A stretch of DNA of 64,000 nucleotides from Burkholderia sp. Leaf177 (GTDB lineage: Bacteria > Pseudomonadota > Gammaproteobacteria > Burkholderiales > Burkholderiaceae), in the NCBI RefSeq assembly GCF_001424345.1, contig NZ_LMPF01000012.1:249662-313661 (forward strand), in the 5' to 3' direction. The translations under genes were made by a program, and so were the position numbers. Shown piece by piece: positions 45,645 through 54,815 of this stretch. The notes beneath the pieces were generated by a model, which saw nothing but the letters and a program-made list of their open reading frames with translations, searched no databases and was not told the DNA's origin. Position 1 is the first letter of the stretch. Each line of letters opens with the position of its first letter.

Positions 45645-45661
45645 TGTCTAGAGTCTAGACA
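45645..45661. repeat. parS: parS-like palindrome 4
   Basis: TGTCTAGAGTCTAGACA: same arms with central G, so it is the reverse orientation of the others. It lies 68 bases after copy 3 and just beyond the parB terminator. Confidence 0.75.
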
Positions 45662-45671
45662 CGCAAATAAA

Positions 45672-45697
45672 AAAAACCCGCTTTCGCGGGCTTTTTA
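45672..45697 (-). terminator. Terminator of the parAB operon
   Basis: On the - strand, CCCGC-GAAA-GCGGG is followed by a run of T (the A-run at 45669-45676 on the + strand). T-rich DNA also flanks the other side, so it may work in both directions. It lies 15 bases after the parB stop at 45712. Confidence 0.82.
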
Positions 45698-45711
45698 TCA
45701 TTTTCTAATTT

Positions 45712-46689
45712 TCAACTCGTTTTCGGTTGCGCATGAAACATCTGGCTAAGAAGCTCCCGGATCTGGGTCTCTTGCGCGCTGGTAAGCACGCCCGATTTGA
45801 TTTTCACGGTGATGCCGCTGACGTCTTTAGTAATAGATCCAGCATGTTCTTTTCCGGAAAAGAACTTGTCGATGCTGCGCTCGTTCGCTGATCTCGGCGA
45901 TGTTGCCTGCTGAACCGCCATCGCTTTTATCGCTGATGCGACCTTGCCCTGATCCAAGTCGCCTTTGACGACAAGCGGCCAAAGCTCTGCTGCTGCCCTC
46001 AATCCGCTTTCTCCGTGCTTTTTTATCGCTGCGACGATCGCTTGGGCTGCGGTTCCACCAAGCAACGTCGGCTGTACATCGAGGTCCTTCTGAATAAACT
46101 CCGGAAGACTTTCGAACGATAGAAACTGATAAAGCCCGCTCCGCGACATTCCCAGAGCCTCGGCCATCCGCTTTCTATCGGGAAATTCTTTTTCCGTTTG
46201 CCTTATGGAAGTCGCGACTTCGTAATCGGACAGGTCGTCGCGACTCACGTTTTCGACAAGCGCCAGCACTGCCATATCCGAGTCGGAGCACTCGACAACC
46301 ACAGCTTTTATAGTGTCGAGTCCCATCAACTTGTGTGCACGCCAACGGCGTTCGCCCGCCACGATCTGATAAGACTCCTGCGCACGGCGGACCACGATGG
46401 GCTGCATCAATCCGACTTCACGGATGGACTCGGCCAATCCTGTCAGCTTCGCGTCGTTGAAAACGCGCCTCGGCTGCCAAGGATTCGCGACGATATCGGA
46501 CACGGCCAATTGCGATGGAGCACCCGTGGCCTCCAATTCCTGAACACGGAGCTGTGCCACTGCTAACGCGCCGGCAAGTCCAGGGGCCGTTTGAGTTTTG
46601 GAGCTACGCTTTACTTCGTCCTGATTGATCGACGACGTCGCCCGAATACCGGCCGTCTTAGCCAGCAATTGTTCACGCATGTTGCTCAT
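45712..46689 (-). CDS. parB: ParB-family centromere-binding partition protein
   Basis: 325 residues from ATG 46689; the GGAGG-type site just upstream supports this start. The N-terminal CTP-binding ParB domain has 'NPWQPRRVFN', 'PIVVRRAQESYQIVAGERRWRAHKLMG' (the GERRxRA motif) and 'ALVENVSRDDLSDYEVA' (ENxxRxDL motif). A helix-turn-helix for parS binding is 'RMAEALGMSRSGLYQFLSFESLP'. The ATG overlaps the parA stop (ATGA). Four identical palindromes downstream are its likely binding sites. Confidence 0.93.
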   Translation of the reverse strand: MSNMREQLLAKTAGIRATSSINQDEVKRSSKTQTAPGLAGALAVAQLRVQELEATGAPSQLAVSDIVANPWQPRRVFNDAKLTGLAESIREVGLMQPIVVRRAQESYQIVAGERRWRAHKLMGLDTIKAVVVECSDSDMAVLALVENVSRDDLSDYEVATSIRQTEKEFPDRKRMAEALGMSRSGLYQFLSFESLPEFIQKDLDVQPTLLGGTAAQAIVAAIKKHGESGLRAAAELWPLVVKGDLDQGKVASAIKAMAVQQATSPRSANERSIDKFFSGKEHAGSITKDVSGITVKIKSGVLTSAQETQIRELLSQMFHAQPKTS

Positions 46690-47897
46690 TGCGCATTCCT
46701 CCATTTTTCAGCGTAGATGTCGTCGACCCATCGGCAGTAATCTATTAAAGGCTGCTTGACTCGTTGCAGCGACTTCGACGCGCTATGCGTGCTGCTGACG
46801 TCGAAGACCGTTGAAAAGGCGAGCGCCCCGGTGCTCATGACCGAACTCGCAGGCACTTCGATTGGATGCAACCAACTCTCGTAAGCGCTTTGTGCCCATG
46901 CACGGACGATTGGCGCGGAAGAGGTACGTCCATAATCGACTCTCGAAAGCAGCAGCGAAACGAAATCGTACTTTTTATCCGCCTCGTACTTTATAAAGCT
47001 TTTCGAGACATCGGAGAAAAGCCGCCAGAAAGACAGCGAACTAATGAAATCCAGATTCTCCGGGACCATCGGCATCACCATGGCATCCGCCGCGAGGAGA
47101 GCGTTCAAATTTAGGTACGAGAGGGAAGGCGACGTATCCATCAGGATGTAGTCGTAATGCTTGCGCAACGGCTCGAGGCCTTGACGGAGCACTGTCCAAA
47201 ACCTGAATCCCGGCCTCATTTTTTGCATTGCCGGGAGATGAAATTCAGCGCCGATCAACTCGGTATGGGCGGGAATCACATCGAGGCCATCCCAATACGT
47301 CGATTGAACACGTGCTTCTAGGCCGCCCTCGATGTCTTGGTCGTATATGAACGGCAGCACGGTGTCGTCGGGTGTCACGTCTTTTTCCGCATACAAACCA
47401 CAAAGCTCGGAGAGTGACGCCTGCGGGTCCAAATCGACGACCAGCACTTTTCGACCACGCAGCGTCAGCCCTTGTGCTAGGCACATGGTGGTTGTTGTTT
47501 TCGCCGAGCCGCCTTTTAACTGGGCGGTGATTATGATTTTGCCTTCAGCTTCACGGGTTCCGGTAACCAACGGTGTCTGATAGATATCAGATACCTTTTG
47601 AACCCACACTCTTGCTTCTTCTAACGTGAAGGTCCGAGTTCGCCCCGTTCCGGCTGCGGTGCCCGGAGGCAATTCACCATCGCTTTTGGTCGCCAGATAC
47701 TGAACCTGCGAATGCGCTATGTTGCACATCTCGGCAATCTCGCCCGTTTTGAACACGGGCGCGGCCTTGCGCGGACGGGGCGCCAAAATGGTGTCACGCA
47801 GTTCGTCGGTGAAAATTGAAACCTTTTCGGCGAACTGGCTAATTTGTTCAAAGTGAACAGTTCTATCTACAGCGGGAAGTTGGCTTGTTTTCGCCAT
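46686..47897 (-). CDS. parA: ParA partition ATPase with N-terminal DNA-binding domain (type Ia)
   Basis: 403 residues. The deviant Walker A motif 'LKGGSAKTTTTMCLAQGL' is near 128-145, 'VLVVDLDPQASLSEL' is the Walker A' strand and 'YDYILMDTSPSLSYLNLNAL' the Walker B region. Residues about 1-105 are an extra domain with a MerR-like helix-turn-helix ('FKTGEIAEMCNIAHSQVQYLA'), as in P1-type ParA proteins that repress their own operon. ParA drives segregation of the replicon by ParB-stimulated ATP cycles on the nucleoid. Confidence 0.93.
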   Translation of the reverse strand: MAKTSQLPAVDRTVHFEQISQFAEKVSIFTDELRDTILAPRPRKAAPVFKTGEIAEMCNIAHSQVQYLATKSDGELPPGTAAGTGRTRTFTLEEARVWVQKVSDIYQTPLVTGTREAEGKIIITAQLKGGSAKTTTTMCLAQGLTLRGRKVLVVDLDPQASLSELCGLYAEKDVTPDDTVLPFIYDQDIEGGLEARVQSTYWDGLDVIPAHTELIGAEFHLPAMQKMRPGFRFWTVLRQGLEPLRKHYDYILMDTSPSLSYLNLNALLAADAMVMPMVPENLDFISSLSFWRLFSDVSKSFIKYEADKKYDFVSLLLSRVDYGRTSSAPIVRAWAQSAYESWLHPIEVPASSVMSTGALAFSTVFDVSSTHSASKSLQRVKQPLIDYCRWVDDIYAEKWRNAQ

Positions 47898-48060
47898 TCT
47901 GAGGTTTTTCCAAGAATTTTATTGAAGCTCAGAATACCGGAAATGCTTGAAAGTTTCTGTAGAAATTGCTTGTTAATAAAGCAAGAAAGCCCAAACAATC
48001 AGCGGCGTATCGTTTCCTAAGGTTTGAAAGACTAAAGTTGGCGCTCAGAGCAAAGAGAGC

Positions 48061-48084
48061 TGCCTGACAAAGGGAAGTCAGGCA
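48061..48084. repeat. Perfect 8-bp inverted repeat at the edge of the origin
   Basis: TGCCTGAC (48061-48068) and GTCAGGCA (48077-48084) are separated by 8 bases. It lies 164 bases from the parA start and 9 bases before the first iteron. It could be the ParA operator or an origin element. Confidence 0.5.
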
Positions 48085-48092
48085 CGACGCAA

Positions 48093-48296
48093 GGTGAGGT
48101 CAATTGTGCACTTTTGCATTTTTTAAGCGCACCAAACTGACGATCCAAGATCAAGGTGAGGTCGTTTGTGCTGCGCCTGCACACAGTCACTCAAAACTCA
48201 GCGTTTCCGCACAAAGAACCTCACCATTAGTCATTGCTTGGGTTAAGCGACCGAAAATCGAGCGCGGCTTTGCTTGTGCGCACAATAAACCTCACC
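48093..48296. repeat. Iteron group A (4 copies, two in each orientation)
   Basis: 17-bp iterons at 48093-48109 and 48155-48171 read forward (GGTGAGGTCAATTGTGC, GGTGAGGTCGTTTGTGC); those at 48209-48225 and 48280-48296 read reverse. The group is thus symmetrical around about 48190. Confidence 0.88.
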
Positions 48297-48546
48297 ATCC
48301 GTCGCAGTCTTTAAAGATCACACGCTCATGTCTCCGGGATCGACCCCTCTCATCTGAAAACGCGTTCAATGTGCTAAAGCTGAATACATAAATTCATGCG
48401 AAAGACGCACGCGTCATCGTATTGGTCATCGAAACTCGCTTTCCACGTGAATCACGTGTTTGTTTGTTTTTTTAAAGAAGTAAACCGGCCAACCTACCAA
48501 CAGCGGCAAATTATTTACTTAAAATTCAATACCTTACCCTCAGATA

Positions 48547-48855
48547 AGTGAGGTTTGTTGTGACAATGGTGAGGTTCGATGTGCACGAAAGTGAGGTTCT
48601 TTGTGTGGCAACGGTGAAAGTTATTCCCCGCAAAGGTGAGGTTCGGTGTGCGCGTCACATCGCTTGGCGAATCAGGTGAGGTTGGCTGTGCGGAAGATAG
48701 GAAAAATCATCCAGCGCCATATGGGAATAGGGGCCGGCAACGAGGGCAGAACCTGCAGGTGAGGTTTGTTGTGCCCAGGTGAGGTTGATTGTGCAGAACC
48801 CTTATGCGCGGCGTTTCCCGCGCCGCCTTTAAAGTCATGGTGAGGTTGTTTGTGT
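48547..48855 (+). repeat. Iteron group B (8 direct copies)
   Basis: Direct copies of GGTGAGGTTNNTTGTGC start at 48547, 48568, 48590, 48635, 48675, 48758, 48778 and 48839. Closest spacings are 20-22 bases, two helical turns; a degenerate copy near 48613 fills the gap between the third and fourth. The last copy ends at the first base of the rep -35 box. Confidence 0.9.
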
Positions 48856-48882
48856 TGACAGCTCACCGTCACATGCTATCTT
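48855..48882 (+). promoter_or_regulatory. Promoter of the rep gene
   Basis: TTGACA (48855-48860), 16-bp spacer, TATCTT (48877-48882), 31 bases before the ATG of rep. The final iteron abuts the -35 box, so binding of Rep there would repress its own transcription. Confidence 0.65.
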
Positions 48883-48913
48883 TCCGAAATCTAAACGATC
48901 TCCGGATAAGCGA

Positions 48914-50320
48914 ATGGCTGCCGACGACAAGCCGGGTGACGCTGCGCCGAAAGTGACGCCCAGGCAAATGGCGCTCGCGCTGTTCGAAGATATGTTCGAC
49001 CTGGGCATGCCCATTAGCGAGGCCAACCGCGAGATCGGCTACCAGCGCAACAACTTCTTCACTCAAGTCGTCAACATGGGGCTGCCTGCGCGGCGCTTCC
49101 TGGATGCCGCCTATTTCATCGTTGCACAGGAGCAGGAAGCGCGTGACCAGTACGACGTCGAACTGAACTATTTCAAGTGGTTGATGCGCTACGACAGCCG
49201 CAACCTCAAGCACTTGCGCACGATCGCGGAGGAAGCGCAGGACGCGAAGATTCAGGTCACCGATACACCGCTCGACCGCGAGCCCAACGAGGACGACTTG
49301 TGGGTCTCGGTCCAACTGATGGGGATGGTCGGCTTTCATCGCGGACGCATTCGCTTCGACGTGCATCCGCGCCTGGTCCCGCAAATTCGCGATCCAAGGA
49401 AATCCCACTGGCTGAGCCTGCGCATTTCGACCGCTTTTACTCGCAGCCTTTCCCGCGCGATCTACGACCAGGTGCTTCCGAGCGTCCCGAATGGCCGAAC
49501 GGAATGGATCCGGCTTGAAGACATGCGAAGCTGGCCTGGCAAGATGGGCGCGAACGCGGCCATCTTCAAATACTTCAAGCGAGACTGGCTCGAGCCGGCG
49601 GTGCGTGAGATCAACGAGGTATCGGACATCGAGTTGACGTATGAGACCAAGACCGAGTCCATTACGTCGAAACGGATCGACCGCATCAGGTTTCTGTTGA
49701 AGCGCAAGGATACGGCCGACGCCGCTTTGGCCAGCCTTGCAGACGCGAGCCATCTATACAAGATTCTGAAGGACGAGTTCAATCTCTCCACCATCCAGTT
49801 CACCGAGATTTCCGAGAATCGCGAAGTGTGGACGGATTCACGCATTCAGCAAGCCGTGGAATACACGCGTTTCAAGATCAATCGCGGGCTGGTGAAAAAG
49901 AGCCCCGCCGGCTACTTGATGCGAGCACTGCGCGACAACTGGAAGATGTCCGAAGCCGAAAGGACGATGGTCGATGTTCAGGCAAAACTGCTGACCGACG
50001 AAACCGACGCCGAAGTGGCGAAGAACGAAACCCGCAGTTCGGTTGCTCGGACTATCGCGTCACGTGAAGAAGAAACGCGTGCGCGCATGAACGACGACTC
50101 GCGTAAAGGCCGCGAACATTTCAACGCCTGCGATGCAAGAACGAGGAAGGAGTTGCTTCGTACATGGATTACGTCCAGCCAGGGCAAACTCATGCTCCGA
50201 CGGATGAAGCTCGACGCTGCGACCGTGACGGAAGAGGACGTGGTTTCGAATGCAGACCTTGTGTGGTACTTGGGGCAATTCGTGTTCGGGCGGCTGAATT
50301 CATCGCGTGCGGCGGCATGA
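48914..50320 (+). CDS. Replication initiator protein (RepA/Rep_3-like)
   Basis: 468 residues. It lies directly beside iterons and parAB, which fixes its role more firmly than sequence motifs do. The central region (about 130-290) has the look of tandem winged helices of plasmid initiators ('LMGMVGFHRGRIRFDVHPRLVPQI', 'SHWLSLRISTAFTRSLSRAIYDQV', 'EINEVSDIELTYETK'). It is longer than classic 280-300-residue Rep proteins: the C-terminal 150 residues are charged ('ASREEETRARMNDDSRKG') and are typical for initiators of Burkholderia-type second chromosomes. It binds iterons to open the origin. Confidence 0.88.
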   Translation: MAADDKPGDAAPKVTPRQMALALFEDMFDLGMPISEANREIGYQRNNFFTQVVNMGLPARRFLDAAYFIVAQEQEARDQYDVELNYFKWLMRYDSRNLKHLRTIAEEAQDAKIQVTDTPLDREPNEDDLWVSVQLMGMVGFHRGRIRFDVHPRLVPQIRDPRKSHWLSLRISTAFTRSLSRAIYDQVLPSVPNGRTEWIRLEDMRSWPGKMGANAAIFKYFKRDWLEPAVREINEVSDIELTYETKTESITSKRIDRIRFLLKRKDTADAALASLADASHLYKILKDEFNLSTIQFTEISENREVWTDSRIQQAVEYTRFKINRGLVKKSPAGYLMRALRDNWKMSEAERTMVDVQAKLLTDETDAEVAKNETRSSVARTIASREEETRARMNDDSRKGREHFNACDARTRKELLRTWITSSQGKLMLRRMKLDAATVTEEDVVSNADLVWYLGQFVFGRLNSSRAAA

Positions 50321-50361
50321 GGTTCGTGCATATGCCGAAACGCGTGGGTGTATCGAAAAAG

Positions 50362-51123
50362 TCAGTGAGTGGCGGGGAGGGATCGTTCAACGATAGATCG
50401 AACGATCCCGGCAAATTCGGCCGGCGCTTCCACGCACGATGTGTGACCGGTATCGAGTATTGAGAGCGTGGAACCCGGGATTCCATCGTTAAGTCCACGT
50501 GCGTGCGAAAGCGTGCGCGCCGGATCTCGAGCGCCATGAACGATCGCAGCCGGAAGGCGTGACAACTGACCCAGCATGTTGGTGAGATCGAGGTCTTTCA
50601 GGCTGCGCAAGCTTTCGGCTACAGCCGCGGCGGTGATGCGACGCGGATACGTCTCAAACCCTTCAGCGAGTTCATCCGGACACGGCACGCCAAGCGATCG
50701 CTCGGTCATGGCTTTCCATAGCCCGGGTCCCCAACTCGTCAATACCCGCTCGATGACAGATTCAACGTCGCCATGACCCTTCGTATTCGCGCCGCTATTG
50801 CTGAGCACCATGCCGACCACATTCGGCTTATCCGCGCGCAAGTCGATAGCCGCAGCCAGCGCCGCGACCGGCGTTCCCACGGAATGCCCGATTAGCACGG
50901 TCGGACCCAATCCTTCGATCAACAACGCCACGCGCTGCGCGACAGAATGCAGGTCATGCGGGCCGGGACCTTCCAGCCATCCCACGCCGATGGCGCGAAG
51001 CTTGACCATACGCGCGGCCGGCGCGAACGCGTTTGGGGGCACCAGCGCTCCGGGCAAGAAGACGAGGGTAGGGCGGTTTTCGAGCCCATCGGCGAGAGGG
51101 TAGAGCGCGAGAGATTGCGTCAA
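50362..51123 (-). CDS. Alpha/beta hydrolase
   Basis: 253 residues. 'LVFLPGALVPP' is the oxyanion strand, 'VLIGHSVGTPVAALAA' the nucleophile elbow (Ser near 81), 'VHGARDPARTLSHA' the acid strand and 'LDTGHTSCVEAP' the catalytic His. The start is TTG 51123, without a strong ribosome site. It lies convergent to rep and may be an esterase or amide hydrolase; the substrate is unknown. Confidence 0.82.
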   Translation of the reverse strand: MTQSLALYPLADGLENRPTLVFLPGALVPPNAFAPAARMVKLRAIGVGWLEGPGPHDLHSVAQRVALLIEGLGPTVLIGHSVGTPVAALAAAIDLRADKPNVVGMVLSNSGANTKGHGDVESVIERVLTSWGPGLWKAMTERSLGVPCPDELAEGFETYPRRITAAAVAESLRSLKDLDLTNMLGQLSRLPAAIVHGARDPARTLSHARGLNDGIPGSTLSILDTGHTSCVEAPAEFAGIVRSIVERSLPATH

Positions 51124-51217
51124 TTTAGTCGGAACGAGTTTGTCATTGGAGGGCCGTCACCGGCTCAAAGTGTAGCCGAACGGTCCAAATATCCTCCGCG
51201 TCTCCCGGCGATCCGGT

Positions 51218-52816
51218 CTAGTCCAAGCCAAGCGCATAACCGTCGCTGCGCGGATCGTGTGCTCCCGAAGCGCTGTTATTTGCGTTGATCCGTATCACGC
51301 CCGGATGTCCGGCCAAGGGACTTTGCGCGGGAATGGCGCTCACCTCGTGGCCACGGTTCGCGAGTGCTGCGAATACCTCCGCGCCCGCATCTGCTTCGAG
51401 CTTGAGTGCGTCCCGGGTATCGGAGAAGGTCTTGCCCAGCAAGAAACGCGGACGGCTGAGCGCGGCGAGCGGGTCCATGTCGTAGTCGATCAACCGCGTG
51501 AGGATCGCAGCGAGCGTTTGCGGCTGACCGTCCGCGCCCTGCGTTCCAAACAGCAAACGCGGCTTGCCGTCCTTCAGATACATGCCCGGATTGAGCGTAT
51601 GGAACGGCCGCTTGCCCGGCTTCAGCGCATTGTGATGCGCGGGGTCCGTGCTGAACGACGCGCCGCGGTTGTGCCAGAGAATGCCTGTATCGCCGGCAAT
51701 CACGCCGCTGCCCCAGTCGAAGTACACCGTCTGCAGCAGGCTCACACTGCGGCCTTCACGGTCCGTCGCGCCGATGAAAACCGTATCGCCCGGCCGGAAA
51801 ACATGCGGCCATGCACGCGCCTGGTCGGGGCTGATGGAACGTGCATGGGCGTCGAGCGTTGCGCTGGACAGCATGTGCTCGACCGGGACCTCGTTGAAAT
51901 CCGGATCCGATACATACCGGTCCCGATCCGCGAACGCAACCTTCACCGCTTCGACCAGCAGATGGTAATAGTCCGCGCTGCCTTCCTCGATAGCGCTCAA
52001 GTCGAACCGGTCCAGCGTTCCCATGATCTGGAGGGTCGTGACGCCCTGCGTGGGCGGACGCAAGCTGATCAGCTCGCCATCACGATACGGCACGCGCAGC
52101 GGCGTTTCATCGCGTGCCCGGGTGCGTGCGAGGTCTGCAAGCGTCAGTGGCGAGCCTGCATCGGCGAGTCCTCGCGCGATACGTCCGGCAAGTTCGCCTT
52201 CATAAAATTCGCGCGCGCCATGCACCGCAATTCGTTTCAGGCTTTCTGCCAGCGCCGGTTGCGCGAAGCGCTCGCCAATGTCCGGAATGCGGCCGGCCGG
52301 TGAAAATACCTTCGCAAAGCCCGGTTGCGCATGCAGTTCGTCCGCGCGAAGCGTGTGCCAGAAGTGCTGCGAGGGTGTGACGGGAAAGCCATCCGCGGCA
52401 TATTCAATTGCCCGTTCGAACAGCGCGGACCATGCCATCTTGCCGGCCCAGCATTGCTGGCTGATGGCGTGCGCCTGATGCCATGTGTCCACAGTGGCGG
52501 CGGTCGTCAGCGTTGAACCGGGACCGCGCTGCGTTATCGCGCGTCCGCTACGGTCGAGGAGCGGCGGATTCTGCGCGGCTTGCCCGATACCCGACAACGT
52601 CCGCAACATGCCGGTCTTGTCGCCGATCACCCAGAACGCATCGCCGCCCAAGCCGTTGAAATGCGGATAGGTCACGGCCAGCGCCGCGCCGATCGCGATG
52701 GCCGCTTCGATGGCGTTGCCGCCAGCGCGCAGCACCTCCAGACCCGCCGTGCTCGCGAGTGCGTGCGGGCTGGTCACCATGCCGTTGCGCGATGTGTCTC
52801 GTGCCGTTTGCTGCAT
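51218..52816 (-). CDS. Gamma-glutamyltransferase family Ntn-hydrolase
   Basis: 532 residues from ATG 52816 (TGATG overlap with the amidase stop). 'GMVTSPHALASTAGLEVLRAGGNAIEAAIA' is the family start. The cleavage/catalytic Thr is in 'GDTVFIGATDREGRSVSLLQ' (about 350), and 'NPGMYLKDGKPRLLFGTQGADGQPQT' lies in the small subunit. No signal peptide is present, so unlike periplasmic GGT it should act in the cytoplasm, as in YwrD- or acylase-like members. It is the last gene of an operon with amidase and cysteine hydrolase. Confidence 0.88.
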   Translation of the reverse strand: MQQTARDTSRNGMVTSPHALASTAGLEVLRAGGNAIEAAIAIGAALAVTYPHFNGLGGDAFWVIGDKTGMLRTLSGIGQAAQNPPLLDRSGRAITQRGPGSTLTTAATVDTWHQAHAISQQCWAGKMAWSALFERAIEYAADGFPVTPSQHFWHTLRADELHAQPGFAKVFSPAGRIPDIGERFAQPALAESLKRIAVHGAREFYEGELAGRIARGLADAGSPLTLADLARTRARDETPLRVPYRDGELISLRPPTQGVTTLQIMGTLDRFDLSAIEEGSADYYHLLVEAVKVAFADRDRYVSDPDFNEVPVEHMLSSATLDAHARSISPDQARAWPHVFRPGDTVFIGATDREGRSVSLLQTVYFDWGSGVIAGDTGILWHNRGASFSTDPAHHNALKPGKRPFHTLNPGMYLKDGKPRLLFGTQGADGQPQTLAAILTRLIDYDMDPLAALSRPRFLLGKTFSDTRDALKLEADAGAEVFAALANRGHEVSAIPAQSPLAGHPGVIRINANNSASGAHDPRSDGYALGLD

Positions 52817-54006
52817 CAAAGCTCCGTGGTGTGAAGCACGCCATCGGCCGAGCTGAAACGCGTGCTGAGTTCTTGCGCAAAGGCGAGAAGCGCCAGGTCG
52901 TCGCCCCGTGCGCCGATGATCGATAACGCCAGCGGCCGTTCGATCTCATCGAAGAACGGCAGCGTGATCTGCGGAAGGCCGCCGATTGCCGCGATGGCGT
53001 TCATGGTCAATGCGTCCTGATAGAAGCGGCCGATTGTATCGCCGTGAGCGTTCTTTGCGAGCAGCGCCACGGGCGTGGTCGGCATGATCAGCAGCGTGTC
53101 CTGCAGCACTGCATCGAGCTGTGCGCGAAGGCGCGCGCGGGTTGCGCGCCAGTGCGCTGTCATGCTTCGATCGAAGTTATCCAGGCGCGCAAAACGTGGC
53201 GCAATGGACGGCCCAAAGCGTGGCTTCGCTGATGCGATCCATGCGCCGAGAGAGGTATCGATATCCGCGTCCTGAAGCGCCTGATAACACGTGAGCCATT
53301 CACCGTCGCTTATGAGCGAAACGGAATCCACCGCGCCGATCGACTCCGCGAGGACCGTCAGGCGGGCGGCGTCATCGGGGGCGTTTCTCGCGCGCAGGTC
53401 GAAGGCTTCTTTCACCCTGACACGCCGACGCTTTTGTATCGACGACGATGAACCCTCAGGCAGCAAAACGCGGCCGACCTTCGCCAGGACATCGGCGGAA
53501 CGCGCGAACCATCCGACCGTATCGAAACACGGCGCGAAGGGCAGGACGCCGTCGAGGAAAACGGCGCCATGCGTGGGACGTATTCCCCACACGCCGCAGA
53601 AAGCCGCGGGCACGCGCACGGAGCCGCCCGTGTCCGTGCCGAGCGCAAAGTCTGCTTGGCCCGCCGCCACGACCGATGCCGACCCGCTAGACGATCCGCC
53701 CGGCAGCGCATGCGGCCAGCGTGGATTGAGCGGCGTGCCGTAATGATGGTTTTCGCCTTCGAGGCTGTACGCGAGCTCGTCGGTCATGGTCTTGCCGTCG
53801 AGCCGCGCGCCGGCGCCAAGCAGCCGCGATACACAGACCGCGTGACGTTCGGCCGGCGCGTGCGTTGCCAGCCAGTCCGGATTGCCGCCGCCGGTGCGGA
53901 AACCCGCGACGTCGATCAGATCTTTCACCGCGAAGCGCAAGCCATCCAGCGCGCCGCTTGCCGTAGGCGCCGCTTCCACATGTTCGCCGGGCACGAACGC
54001 GTTCAT
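52816..54006 (-). CDS. Amidase (amidase-signature family)
   Basis: 396 residues from ATG 54006, which overlaps the upstream stop as ATGA; the frame extends further upstream. Ser-cisSer-Lys triad: Lys in 'RFAVKDLIDVAG', cis-Ser and nucleophile in 'PGGSSSGSASVVAAG' and 'ALGTDTGGSVRVPAAFCGVWG'. It hydrolyses an amide, possibly a product of the upstream cysteine hydrolase. AtzF- or GatA-like in overall shape, without a glutamine-tRNA context. Confidence 0.9.
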   Translation of the reverse strand: MNAFVPGEHVEAAPTASGALDGLRFAVKDLIDVAGFRTGGGNPDWLATHAPAERHAVCVSRLLGAGARLDGKTMTDELAYSLEGENHHYGTPLNPRWPHALPGGSSSGSASVVAAGQADFALGTDTGGSVRVPAAFCGVWGIRPTHGAVFLDGVLPFAPCFDTVGWFARSADVLAKVGRVLLPEGSSSSIQKRRRVRVKEAFDLRARNAPDDAARLTVLAESIGAVDSVSLISDGEWLTCYQALQDADIDTSLGAWIASAKPRFGPSIAPRFARLDNFDRSMTAHWRATRARLRAQLDAVLQDTLLIMPTTPVALLAKNAHGDTIGRFYQDALTMNAIAAIGGLPQITLPFFDEIERPLALSIIGARGDDLALLAFAQELSTRFSSADGVLHTTEL

Positions 54007-54815
54007 TCGCGCGACTCCGGCAGCGAGGCGAGGATGCGCGCCGAATCCGTCACGAAGCCAAAGCACTTCTTCACGTTCCACACGGTAGCTTCGGTGCAGA
54101 ACGATGGCGACGACGTCGCGCAACAATCCTCAACGAGCACGCAACCGTAGCCGAGGAAGTTTGCATCGGTCAGCGAATGGAGCACGCATTGATCGGTGTT
54201 CACGCCGGCGAACAACACCGTGCGCACGCCGAGATTGCGCAGGATGCTGTCGAGCGGCGTATCCCAGAAGCCGCTGATGCGATATTTATCGACACAGATA
54301 TCCGAGGGCAAGGGCGCGAGTTCATCGACGACGGCAGCCGCCCATGAATCCTTTTCCAGCACATGCGCGCCGTTGCTCGCGAGCGGCTCGCCAAGTCCGA
54401 CGCCTGCGCCCGTCGGCTTGTATAGATGCAGCTGGTTCGGCGGCATGTTGGCGAGGTCCGCACGGTTGCCCCAGTTCACCCAGATCACGGGAACGCCGTG
54501 CGCGCGCAGTGCCGGCAGCAGGCGCAGCAATGGTGCAATGGGCGCACGATCCGCTTCGAAATCGCCCCCGATTTGGGCAACCCAGCCACCCTTGGTGCAG
54601 AAATCATTCTGCATATCGATCACCACAATCGCCGTTCTGCGCAGATCGACGCGCACGTCCTGCGGCTCGCACGCGAGCGTCGCGACCTTCGGCTCGGGCG
54701 CCGGCATGGACATGTCGACAAGTGTCGGGCTCGCGTTCCAGTGATAGTTGTCACCACGGCCCAGGCGGCCAAAAGGCCCGTCGTTGCTGGTTGCGGATGG
54801 CTTCTCGGTTTTCAT
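54003..54815 (-). CDS. Isochorismatase-like cysteine hydrolase
   Basis: 270 residues from ATG 54815 (GAGGAG 9 bases upstream). Triad residues: Asp in 'IVVIDMQNDFCTKGG' (about 67), Lys in 'ICVDKYRISGFWDT' and Cys in 'GVNTDQCVLHSLTDANF' (about 219). Relatives include ureidoacrylate amidohydrolase RutB, N-carbamoylsarcosine amidohydrolase and biuret hydrolase. It is the first gene of the operon and is divergent from the BMP-type transporter, so the transported compound is probably its substrate. Confidence 0.88.
   Translation of the reverse strand: MKTEKPSATSNDGPFGRLGRGDNYHWNASPTLVDMSMPAPEPKVATLACEPQDVRVDLRRTAIVVIDMQNDFCTKGGWVAQIGGDFEADRAPIAPLLRLLPALRAHGVPVIWVNWGNRADLANMPPNQLHLYKPTGAGVGLGEPLASNGAHVLEKDSWAAAVVDELAPLPSDICVDKYRISGFWDTPLDSILRNLGVRTVLFAGVNTDQCVLHSLTDANFLGYGCVLVEDCCATSSPSFCTEATVWNVKKCFGFVTDSARILASLPESRE

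Larger units (their letters stand above)
47898..48913. other. Replication origin (oriV) with iterons and AT-rich stretch
   Basis: About 1 kb without genes between the divergent parAB operon and rep. It holds at least 12 iterons with consensus GGTGAGGTTNNTTGTGC in two groups (48093-48296 and 48547-48855), an AT-rich stretch between them (about 48415-48540, with TTTGTTTGTTTTTTTAAA) where strand opening is expected, and the rep promoter. I saw no perfect DnaA box, though degenerate ones are possible. The plan matches iteron-controlled origins of Burkholderiales secondary replicons. Confidence 0.85.
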
